NCBI GenBank assembly: GCA_010405405.1 | Contig: MU004230.1 | Coordinates: forward strand, 1,137,744 to 1,201,743 | Reading direction: 5' to 3' | Source of the DNA: Microthyrium microscopicum | Taxonomy: Eukaryota > Ascomycota > Dothideomycetes > Microthyriales > Microthyriaceae | Length of the DNA stretch: 64,000 nt | Part shown: positions 10,989-20,060 of the stretch, in pieces | Layout: each line of letters opens with the position of its first letter | Position numbering within the stretch: the stretch's first letter is position 1 | Notes under the pieces: generated by a model | Told to the model about the DNA's origin: nothing | Database searches by the model: none | Seen by the model: the letters and a program-made list of their open reading frames with translations, nothing else | Made by a program: the position numbers and the translations under genes

Positions 10989-13055
10989 TCAGCCAGTACA
11001 TCGCTCCCATGGTTCTCTGTAGTCGAGTCCCATGCCCTTGAACACTGCCTTCTCAGCATCAATCATGTCCCCGTCAACGCCATTCTCCCTTTCCAAGTTG
11101 ACCACTTCACCAGTCCTACGACTACGAACACCGCTGCTATCAAACTTCCATTCCTTCTCATACTTGCAATATCTTCGAGCATCCCGCTGAAACGTCGTCC
11201 CACCACTCCATCCAAGTACAGCACAACCCACCGTTCGCCACGGAGAAATGATGATGTCGACTCGCCGATGAGGATTGGGGTTCTTTGCATCTGGATTCTC
11301 CTTGAGATCTGCTTCCTTCGTCGGCCAATTAGTGTCTTGCCATACCACCAGCGCCTTATCCAACGTATCAAACCCAGCGCCTGGCACCTTATCACCCGGA
11401 TTATTGAAGGGCAGTGTACTCTGCCCCCTTTCCGTCGCCCGCAACGAAAGCGTCAATGTATGCGTAATCCATCCCGCATCCTCCAAACTCGTTACGATAT
11501 CCGTCACCAAATGCGCCGTCTTGCTCAACTCGCGATGCGACACAATCATATCAACATCTCCAGACCTTTCCTTTCCGCGCCGGAAACCACCCACTGCCAT
11601 TAACTGTATACCGTCGTCCCGCACTTTGATGGAATGTTCACGCACTATGGCAACAATCTGCTCAACTTCCGCTCTGGGAATGCCAAGCTGAAACTCGTCG
11701 TAGAATTTGACGCCAATCTGCTGCACGCGGGTCAACTTTGTCCACCCAAACTCTACAACGTCATCAATGTCTCGCCAGCCTTTCTCGTACCAGAAATGGC
11801 GTGCTGTCGTTCCGCCTACACCCCAGATCTCGTAGAAAACGTTCAGCGCTTTGAGTGTATCGTCTTCGTCCACCTCGTTCGCTGCTGCTATGCTGCCTGT
11901 GTTGCGGTACTCGACCCATAGATTCGCAATGGTCAGCGAACAGCCTGGCAGTCTAGTGATCTCGCGTGGATGGACAAGCTTTGTTGGTACAGCTGCCAGA
12001 GATGCAATGGCGGATGAGTAAGCGCGAATACCAATATCATCGCCTGTCAGCGTACGAGCTAGACGGATGCGTTTTAGCAATGCGATGAATGGCTCATTGG
12101 GCGGATCTGGTGGTGTAACACGCTGGCACGAGTAACTCAAGCCCTGGCGGACCCAAGCTGGTGGAGGTGGGAGCGGATGGTCTGTAGATGGCTGACCTTC
12201 TTGAGAGGAGACGGTTTCGAGTTCAAGCATTTTCGGCCGTTTGCCTTCCACTGTGCCGCCGTGTCCTTGGTCACGAAAACGACGGCGGCCATGTGGTGCA
12301 CTGGCGAAGCGGGTTGATGGGCCGGCAGATGGAGGTGGACTGTCGGCGCGGGCGCGGGCTAGGATTGAGGCTATGTCGGTCTTTTCCTTTGGTAGAGTGG
12401 GAGTGGGGTTGTTTGGTATGAAGTCGGGAGAAATGAGGCTGTCATTACGTGTCATTCTTTGACCTTCGTAGACGAGGTATTTGTAGATGGGCAGGACTTT
12501 ATGCTGGGATAATGATTCTTCAAGCCAAGCCAGTTTGACGACGAGAATGTTTGATACTGCAAGTAGTTCTTTAAGAGCAATTGACGATGTTTTTGGTGAT
12601 GTCTCCGTTGCCAATGCAGAAAAAGACTGACTGAGCTTATCTTCCAGCTTTGGAGACTCATCACCCTCCGTTTCAGACCCAGATTCGGTCGCCGAACTAT
12701 CAAGTCGCCTCAGCTTCCGTGCTTTCAGTTCTTCTTCGGAATGGCCTCTTTTCACATGTATTCTCTCCTCTGGCGGCTTGAAGCTCGAGGTTTCCACGTC
12801 CTCTGCATTGATATGCGCGCGTCGCAGCACGAATTTGGCTCGTTTCTTGGTGTTCACTTTTCCAACAAAGAGATTTGTTTCGGCAGGATCGTATGTGAGC
12901 AATGCGCCGCATTGAATCAGCCTATCTTCCAGGTCGTGTAAATCATCTGTTGAGATATCATCTGCTACGATGAATACTGGTGGTAGCTCAGATAAGTCTA
13001 GTTCATGCTTCTCATCTGGCGCTGGTGATGAGCTAAAGCCACGCGTGGAAGGCAT
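10989..13055 (-). CDS. Family X DNA polymerase (Pol4 / lambda-mu type)
   Basis: Gap-filling polymerase for base-excision repair and non-homologous end joining. A single exon encodes 688 residues from ATG 13055; an upstream in-frame ATG at 13160 would add 35 residues of poor coding character. The N-terminal part (about 20-200) fits a BRCT domain (PPVFIVADDIS, KLAWLEESL). A low-complexity linker, the 8-kDa and helix-hairpin-helix region (about 320-410) and the catalytic domain follow. Metal ligands are Asp500 and Asp502 in GGFRRGKERSGDVDMIV and Asp600 in RRVDIIISP. The steric-gate neighbourhood and a YREPWER-like C-terminus match the fungal Pol4 group. It converges on the LPMO gene with a 271-base spacer. 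Confidence 0.93.
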   Translation of the reverse strand: MPSTRGFSSSPAPDEKHELDLSELPPVFIVADDISTDDLHDLEDRLIQCGALLTYDPAETNLFVGKVNTKKRAKFVLRRAHINAEDVETSSFKPPEERIHVKRGHSEEELKARKLRRLDSSATESGSETEGDESPKLEDKLSQSFSALATETSPKTSSIALKELLAVSNILVVKLAWLEESLSQHKVLPIYKYLVYEGQRMTRNDSLISPDFIPNNPTPTLPKEKTDIASILARARADSPPPSAGPSTRFASAPHGRRRFRDQGHGGTVEGKRPKMLELETVSSQEGQPSTDHPLPPPPAWVRQGLSYSCQRVTPPDPPNEPFIALLKRIRLARTLTGDDIGIRAYSSAIASLAAVPTKLVHPREITRLPGCSLTIANLWVEYRNTGSIAAANEVDEDDTLKALNVFYEIWGVGGTTARHFWYEKGWRDIDDVVEFGWTKLTRVQQIGVKFYDEFQLGIPRAEVEQIVAIVREHSIKVRDDGIQLMAVGGFRRGKERSGDVDMIVSHRELSKTAHLVTDIVTSLEDAGWITHTLTLSLRATERGQSTLPFNNPGDKVPGAGFDTLDKALVVWQDTNWPTKEADLKENPDAKNPNPHRRVDIIISPWRTVGCAVLGWSGGTTFQRDARRYCKYEKEWKFDSSGVRSRRTGEVVNLERENGVDGDMIDAEKAVFKGMGLDYREPWERCTG

Positions 13056-13712
13056 CTTGAGATTTATCCAAAAAACCGCGATGCCGACACGCAAGCTAGG
13101 TATGACGCGTATCGTATATAATGTCCAGAAGTGCGCCTTAACAGTCTGTGGGATGAGCAACTAGTATAGTCGATATATAAGTCGCGATTACCTATTTTGG
13201 TAGTGATAAGGGTATGTGCTCTGGTGGTATCATTTGTTCGTTAGTGGTCCAGTATCCAATCTGACATTGTCATTGAGGCTCAAAGTAATGAATATAATCA
13301 TTTCCTCGATCTTCACACGTCTCCATTCCTGTGACCAATTGACAAAAGGATGACGGAGCCAAGCTGCGATTTGAGCTCAGGTCAGGTCAAGTGAAAGCTT
13401 TCGGAAAGATATCAGTGAGCCTTGTGCTGAGGTAATAAGGTGAGGTAATAAGGTGAGGTAAAAAGGTATATTTCGTCTAGAGATGATGAAGAATGCAGGA
13501 TGGGGAAGTGGGAAAGAGGTACCTGTGATGAAGTGAAGTCATGGAAAACCAGGATTCATTATAGGCGAGGTTCAATACCCCGCCCAGCCACGATATGCAA
13601 ATGGGAAGGTCACCTGTTTCGTCCCAAGAATCGTATGTCTTCTACTCATCTTGCATCCAACCTCTAAGCTTTCGGCAACATTCGCCATAAACTGTAATCT
13701 GCTGAAAGAGGC
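13056..13712. other. Divergent promoter region between pol4 and the questin-oxidase-like gene
   Basis: No gene. It contains three head-to-tail 13-bp units (TGAGGTAATAAGG) at 13428-13466, the last with one change. Confidence 0.5.
13428..13466. repeat. Three tandem 13-bp units
   Basis: TGAGGTAATAAGG twice, then a copy with one change, in the divergent promoter of pol4 and the questin-oxidase-like gene. Confidence 0.85.
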
Positions 13713-15086
13713 ATGTTTAACATCAATTTCAATCCTTCCAAATGGATACCAAACTTTGGCTCCGCTGCCACTACGGTGATTAAGCTACCCTCTGTGGCAA
13801 TTGATGACATCGAGACATCGACGGACAGAGTTGCTAGGCGACTGAAGCATCTCATCTTGGCCAACCATGCCAACCACTCTATCCTATATCATAAACTGGA
13901 ATTTCACAATCACACGGCACATGTAAATGGTCCGTCAAACTGTTTTATTGCTGTCCAGCTTACCTATTGTCAAGGCCTTGGGCGCTGCGTATTTGCTAGG
14001 AGGAACGGCAGAACATCTTACGGATATATACGATGAAGAGATCAGAGAGCTAGAGTCCTGGGAAGACGCACCTGGTGAAATCAGTGCCGACGACTGGAGA
14101 GACTACCTAGGCAAGAAAGAGTACGCATCCTCTTGAGTTAAGGACTAGTACTGACAGGTCAGATATCAACGGGCCTATGTTGACTTCTTTGAAGACCAAA
14201 TGGTCACACATTCTTATCACTGGAAAGAGCTCATCCAAGAGTACCTATTCGAAGGCGAAAAGCCGTTGGTCAACAATCTGATATCAGGTCGTAAGTTGAC
14301 ATTTCGGACGTTTACGCCTCAGCTGCTCATTACCTAGTCGCCCACAGCATGATACATACTGGCTATGCTCTAGAACTAGACTCCAAGACACTGGCTATCG
14401 AAGCTCTAGCCATGAGTTGCTGCTGTTATAATTTTATGCACAAATATCTAGATGACCCAACATACAGCCAACGCACCTCAACCCAGCCACCATCCTCACT
14501 ACTCAACATAATGCATAAGATAAGAGAGGATAAACGATTCGATGAGTCGCAGAGCACACCCGGCGAATTTGACCTCGAAAAGCTTTTTGCATCACGCGAA
14601 GATGAGATTTTGGAATACTGGAACGCATGGGATCTGAGCGACCCAACCGCGCAATTCCAAGAATCACAACGTGTCGCTGCCGCTCTCGTCGCCGGTTCAA
14701 GTCCACGCGAAGGAGACTACAATTTCTTCTCCGCACATGTTCTTACCAGCTCCCACGCAGTCCGCGTCCTCCTGCCTCTTGTGCCAGCGCAACATCAGCT
14801 CTCGCTGGTCCGCCAATGGGCATTGTTAACCATCGCTGTGTACATTCTACAAGGCCGGCCACCAATTTCGACCGAAATGATCTGTAATTTAGATGTGGGC
14901 ACGTCGAAGTGGAAGCATGTGAGACATTTGGCGTTGAATGGTAAAGGAGCGCTTGATGCACATTATGTCAAGGTTTTGAGGGCGCTGGTGGTGGCGGGCC
15001 AAACTTGGGGGGATGAGGATGAGCTGTTCTTGAAGGCGGCGATCAGGTTCGGGGAGGGATGGGATAATTGGAGATATGAGAAGTAG
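13713..15086 (+). CDS. Questin-oxidase-like protein (DUF4243 family)
   Basis: Relative of the enzymes that open anthraquinone rings (questin oxidase, AflY/GedK type). Exons are 13713-13922, 13975-14120, 14163-14290 and 14338-15086, giving 410 residues. Intron 1 was placed to join HNHTAH to ALGAAYLLGG, matching the family's His-rich start; the other junctions give DYLGKKEYQRAY and LISGLAHSMIHTGYALEL. The histidine motifs at about 65-70 and 163-168 are the likely cofactor or catalytic site. No polyketide synthase or other pathway gene is nearby, so the substrate cannot be inferred and it may be a stand-alone family member. Confidence 0.85.
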
Positions 15087-16634
15087 TGAAGACTGAGCGC
15101 GGAGAGAAACCGCGGGATCAGTAAAGAACGGGTGGCAAGAGTTTAGTTGCGGGAAGATCGGACTCGAGATGGTGGCATGGCAATCCCTAACTCCAGTCGT
15201 TATAACTTATGGTTTCCTTCACTGTTAGTTAGCATGTTGAAGTTCAAGTCGTCCATCACAAGTTGAAAGAAAACCCGATAGCTCACTTGTTGATATAATT
15301 CTACTCACCATCAACGATATGATATTCTGATACGTACATTCTTGACAGGTACTTAAGAGTCATGTCAGGTACAAAAACTACCGGCTGGCCGTCATGCACA
15401 AGAGAGTTATGTACCAAGCTAGATATCCCGTTATGCAGCCTATAGAAAGCTTAAGCTTGCTGAGTGATCATGTCATATCATCATATGCATGCGGATCCAG
15501 CCGGGAGGAGGAGAGCTCAGCTGCCGCATTATACTATTCGAGGCAACGAAGAGAAACGTACGATAGAGACAGGGACTTAAAGAGCTGCCGGGGCCCCAAA
15601 TGCATCCTCTTCACCTCCTCCCGAATTTTCCTATCACGTAGGGCCGACGATCTTTGAATCTTCAGAATCAAGATTGATACCAAGTAACACGATACAAGCA
15701 TTCCGCCAAGGCGATAGCTCCCCATCCCTACAAAGCACAAGGTCGCAGACCAGTTACCGCTCCCTCAAGCTGCGGCTCAACAGCGTACTAGTCTCACGAA
15801 CAATCCGTCATCCGTCCGCATCCAGAAAAGGTGTCACGCTGGATCCTATCAAAGACCGCCAAGATTGGACTAGTTGTGGCCAAAAAAACCGGATCCACTC
15901 AGAATAGGAATCTGTGGGTGGCGCAAAGGAAATTTCCAGGTTGATCGGCAGAGGGGCGTACAGTACCGAATTGTCAAAGTGCCATCATTTGTCGCAGTAA
16001 TTTGTCGATATCAGGTTATCAACCTTGGAAAAACAGCTAGGAATTGGGCTTAGATCTCGATTGTCCATGCTGTCTGGTGTCAGACTACTACAAGAAAGTG
16101 CTCAAACTTGAAATAAAGTACAAAGTGGTGGTTTGTGACAAGATCAGAAACAGAGGGTTGGTACGTCACAGTTTAGCCAATGCCAAGACTGGCAAGTCCA
16201 TTGTTGACACTTGACACAGCTCCGGTTGACAGGCGTTGCTCTCTCGCAGATTCCCAGCGCTCCCAGCAAAATTGCGACCCAATATCGACCCCCCGACTGA
16301 AAAAAGCCCGCACTCTGTACTCTTCCGTACTTTAACGCCGCAAGCCTGTGCCTGTCCAGCCTCTGACGATTCTCGGTTTATTTCAAGGAACCAAGATTGT
16401 CCCAGCCTGTCAACGCCTCAAGTTGTCACAGCGCCCTGTTCGCCCGCTTAGTTAACTGGCACCTGGCGCCTTCGACCAACGAATCCACCAACCTTTCCCT
16501 TTTCCTCTCCATCATCACCTTCATCCTAAAATCCCGATAATTCTTCTGGTCTAATTGCCTTTGACAGTCTCTACTGAGGTTGTCAACCAATCCCTATACT
16601 CAATTGCCTGTCTTGATTTTCATGATACCCTAAA
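15087..16634. other. Spacer and leader of erdS
   Basis: About 1.5 kb without a supported gene. An 87-codon open stretch at 15394-15657 has no coding-like features. Positions 16230-16634 are C/T-rich and look like the promoter and 5' UTR of the following gene. Confidence 0.5.
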
Positions 16635-19600
16635 ATGTCGTCCCTCAAGAAAGCACTTCACAAAATACGGCACCCTTCAGTCTCCGGCGACACTTCTCCC
16701 AAAGACTCCAATGATGCCGCCACCAGCGAGGTTTCCTCCGTCACGAGCGCCCCCGTCATTGGTAACGGCACCAACACTTCTCGATCTAACAGCGTGAGAA
16801 AAGCCAAAACCGATGTCTTCCCTGAAAATGGCTCTCCACGTTCCAGTGGTGTGTTCAGCAGAGGTCGAATTGGCTCAACCAAGGAACGTACCCATACCCA
16901 CAGCCCCATTCGCGCCGTCAAGGAGAAGCTTGGTCTTGTCACCAGCGACTCGAGCGACGACGGAACCGTTCCGCTCAATCGAGATGGCGAAAAGGCTAGC
17001 AAGAATCAAATGCGAAAGTTTGAAAAACAAGCCGATCAAGAACGACGGGCCGAGGCTCAAAGAGAAAAGGATCGTGAACTTGAGGAAAAGAAGCACCAAA
17101 TGGAAGAGGAGGCAGAAAAGGAAGAAACTCCTGAGCAGAAAGCAATGTATGGAGTTTTGCCAATCAACAATTACTCTGGAGTAGAGAAGCGCGAGCCACG
17201 ACTCTTACTGGAGAACATTGAAAGCTCAATGATTGGAAAAGAGGTTGTATTCCGAGCGCGAGTTCACTCAATGCGCAAGATGAGCGCCAAGCTAGCCTTC
17301 TTCCTCCTTCGTCAAAGCACTCGTTCAATCCAAGGCGTTTTACAACAACATGGAGACGTAACAAAATACTTTATGTACTGGGCTGAGAGACTAGACGTCG
17401 AAACTGTTGTTCTAGTCCGAGGCATTGTTCAGGAACCAAAAGCAAAAGAAGGCAAGGTTCTCGGTGCCCATGTTCATGATTTCGAAATCATGATCACTGA
17501 CATGCACGTCGAGGGCAAAGTCACAAATGCTCTACCATATACAGTCCAGGAAGACGAAGTCAATCCCAAAATGTCAACTGATGGGTCCGACCCTCGGGCT
17601 GCCGTGTCACAACGAGTTCGAATGGCCAATCGTGTTATTGATTTACGTACCAACTTCTCGCAAGCCATCTTCCGAATTCAGTCCGGGCTCTGCTATGGCT
17701 TCCGAAGCTATTTGGATGAGGCAGGATTTGTTGAAATTCATACTCCAAAATTGCAAGGTGGAGCCACTGAGTCTGGAGCAAGTGTTTTCAAAGTCGACTA
17801 TTTTGGTCGAGGTGCCTTCCTAGCACAAAGTCCTCAGTTGGCCAAGCAAATGAGCATATCTGCCGACTTTGGCAAAGTGTACGAAATTGGTGCTGTATTC
17901 CGAGCAGAAAACAGCAACACCCATCGCCATCTTACAGAGTATACTGGTCTAGATCTGGAAATGGCCATTGACGAGCATTATCATGAAGTTTTGCGTGTGC
18001 TTGATGCTACATTCAAGTCCATGTTCAAGGGCATCTACGAAAAATACCGCCATGAGATTGACATTGTCAAGACACACTTCCCTCATGAGGATTTAATCTG
18101 GCTGGATAAAACTCCTATCCTGCCGTTTGCGGAAGCTATCCAGATGCTCAACGAAACCGGCTGGCGAGATGAGCACGGCAATCCTCTACCACTCGACGAA
18201 GATCTTGGAACAAGAGATGAGATTCAACTCGGAAAGGTTGTGAAAGAAAAGTATGGCACCGACTACTACGTTTTGGACAAATTTCCCATCTCTGCGCGAC
18301 CATTCTACGCTATGCCAGACCCTACCAATCCGCTCGTCACCAACTCATTCGATATCTTTCTTCGTGGTCAAGAAATTCTATCTGGTGGACAACGTATTCA
18401 CGATGCTGAAATGCTGCTTAAGCGGTTATCGGATGCAAATGTCGACCCGCGATCAATGGAAGAATACATCCAAGGCTTTGAGTGGGGTTGCCCTCCTCAC
18501 GGCGGTGGTGGTATTGGTCTCGAACGTATGCTCATGTTGTTGCTGAATCTCGGCGACATCCGCAATGCTTCCCTATTCCATCGTGATCCTCGATCCTTCC
18601 CTGCGAGACCAGCAATGGTCCAGCTCAGACATCCAGAAGCAAGCACCATGCATCCACCATGGGAAGGCAAGGACCGTGTTACTGCTGGAGAAGACTTCCA
18701 GCCACTCGAAAAGCTCATTGCCAACTATGGAGATGCTTCGAATACATCCTGGTTGGAACCACGCACCAAGATCTGGCGAGACCCATTTACTGGAGCTGCT
18801 GTTGGTTATGCTAATCAAGATGGATTCGCAATCATTGTTGGCGATCCCCTTTGTCATGAGTCTCAGTATACTAAGACTATCGCTGGCTTCTTGAAACATG
18901 TCAAGAAGGAGGAGGGTCTAAAACCATTGTGGCTACTTGTTGGTCAGCCTGTAGAAGAAGTTTTGGCTGATCGCTTCAACTGGCGAACATTCTCGGTGAC
19001 CGCCGGACAACGCCTCAATCCAGCAAACGCAACGAATCTTGACGCAGAGGTTATGCGCAAGATTCGCCACGCAGAGAAAGAAGGTGTCAAGGCTATCGAC
19101 ATTCCACTTGGCAAAGCTGTACCCGACGAGGTGAAAGAGAAGGTTGATGCCCGTGTCAAGGACTGGCTGGCCGGCCGCAAAGGCAAACAAGTGCATTTGA
19201 CCAACATCCATCCATGGCAAGATCAGGAACATCGTCAATACCATTACACAGTCGACAAGGAGGGTACCATTGGAGCTCTCGTAGTCTTTGCTCAACTCAG
19301 CCCTGAGCATGGTTTCCAGATCAAATACTCCATGGACTTCCCAGGTGCTCCCAGTGGAAGCATTGAGTTCCTCATCACCCATTCGCTCAAGCGTCTTGCA
19401 GCTGATGGTGTAACGAACTGCACATTCGGCGATGGTGCAGCTCACCACTTGACTCCTGGCCACAACATGAACAGCACCAAGGTCAAGATGCTAGGCAAAG
19501 CATACTCCGCAATTGTTAATGAGCTAAAATTGACAAACAAGAGCGAGTTTCGTGAAAAGTTGGGTGCGAAGGACGATCCCATGTATATTTGTTACCCTGC

Positions 19601-19658
19601 GCATGGTCTGGGACCAATGGCAGTTAAAGCGCTGTTATCATTCTTCGAGGATCCTTAG
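16635..19658 (+). CDS. erdS: Ergosteryl-aspartate synthase: AspRS-DUF2156 fusion
   Basis: Intronless, 1007 residues. The order is a disordered Ser-rich N-terminus, a charged helix (about 120-170), an OB-fold anticodon-binding domain (about 195-300), a class II AspRS core, and a C-terminal DUF2156 (GNAT-like) aminoacyl-tRNA transferase (about 690-1000). Motif 2 is FRAENSNTHRHLTEYTGLDLEM-like at 421-443 (the residues named here span it), with the aspartate-binding QSPQLAKQ before it; motif 3 is GGGGIGLERMLML from 623. Fungal ErdS charges tRNA-Asp and moves the aspartate to the 3-OH of ergosterol, giving ergosteryl-aspartate. The architecture matches that protein and differs from the plain cytosolic AspRS, which must be encoded elsewhere. 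Location is probably membrane-proximal cytosol. Confidence 0.95.
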   Translation: MSSLKKALHKIRHPSVSGDTSPKDSNDAATSEVSSVTSAPVIGNGTNTSRSNSVRKAKTDVFPENGSPRSSGVFSRGRIGSTKERTHTHSPIRAVKEKLGLVTSDSSDDGTVPLNRDGEKASKNQMRKFEKQADQERRAEAQREKDRELEEKKHQMEEEAEKEETPEQKAMYGVLPINNYSGVEKREPRLLLENIESSMIGKEVVFRARVHSMRKMSAKLAFFLLRQSTRSIQGVLQQHGDVTKYFMYWAERLDVETVVLVRGIVQEPKAKEGKVLGAHVHDFEIMITDMHVEGKVTNALPYTVQEDEVNPKMSTDGSDPRAAVSQRVRMANRVIDLRTNFSQAIFRIQSGLCYGFRSYLDEAGFVEIHTPKLQGGATESGASVFKVDYFGRGAFLAQSPQLAKQMSISADFGKVYEIGAVFRAENSNTHRHLTEYTGLDLEMAIDEHYHEVLRVLDATFKSMFKGIYEKYRHEIDIVKTHFPHEDLIWLDKTPILPFAEAIQMLNETGWRDEHGNPLPLDEDLGTRDEIQLGKVVKEKYGTDYYVLDKFPISARPFYAMPDPTNPLVTNSFDIFLRGQEILSGGQRIHDAEMLLKRLSDANVDPRSMEEYIQGFEWGCPPHGGGGIGLERMLMLLLNLGDIRNASLFHRDPRSFPARPAMVQLRHPEASTMHPPWEGKDRVTAGEDFQPLEKLIANYGDASNTSWLEPRTKIWRDPFTGAAVGYANQDGFAIIVGDPLCHESQYTKTIAGFLKHVKKEEGLKPLWLLVGQPVEEVLADRFNWRTFSVTAGQRLNPANATNLDAEVMRKIRHAEKEGVKAIDIPLGKAVPDEVKEKVDARVKDWLAGRKGKQVHLTNIHPWQDQEHRQYHYTVDKEGTIGALVVFAQLSPEHGFQIKYSMDFPGAPSGSIEFLITHSLKRLAADGVTNCTFGDGAAHHLTPGHNMNSTKVKMLGKAYSAIVNELKLTNKSEFREKLGAKDDPMYICYPAHGLGPMAVKALLSFFEDP

Positions 19659-20060
19659 AGGTAGTCTAAAAGGAAATGAAATTGCCGGTGGTTGAAGTTG
19701 TAAAAAGGCTAGAAAAGGTATTTTCTTTTTCGTGTTGATATCCAGACTTGCTGGGTTTTGGGCAGGTTACTGTTAGGATGATACTCTATGTAGCGTAGAC
19801 CGATAATACTATTCTGTACGTTTAGCTTGAATTCAAAGCTCGTTATCTAGTGACTAAAGAAATGATGGTCTTCGAAAAAATACACAACGTGTCTGGAGTT
19901 GGTGTAGATCTTGCTGAACCACGGCCATTGTGATTGGCTCTTTTTGTTTGATATTTCCCCAGCTTCATTTCATGCTAGAGTACTCTCCAGGCGCCAGTAC
20001 CCATCAATCCACCATAATTTCCTAGTATGAGCTTGGGAAATTTTCAAGAATGATCATACG
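19659..20060. other. Short spacer between erdS and the FHIP gene
   Basis: About 400 bases of 3' UTR and promoter. No coding signal or repeat was seen. Confidence 0.5.

Noticed and set aside
10863-11603. 246-codon plus-strand ORF opposite pol4
   Set aside because: Antisense to the catalytic domain of the polymerase; low-complexity translation.
13540-13600. B-box-like GGTTCAATACC near 13570
   Set aside because: No acceptor stem or A box at the right distance, and the T stem is imperfect.
15394-15657. 87-codon ORF upstream of erdS
   Set aside because: No start context, no domain; within chance expectation.
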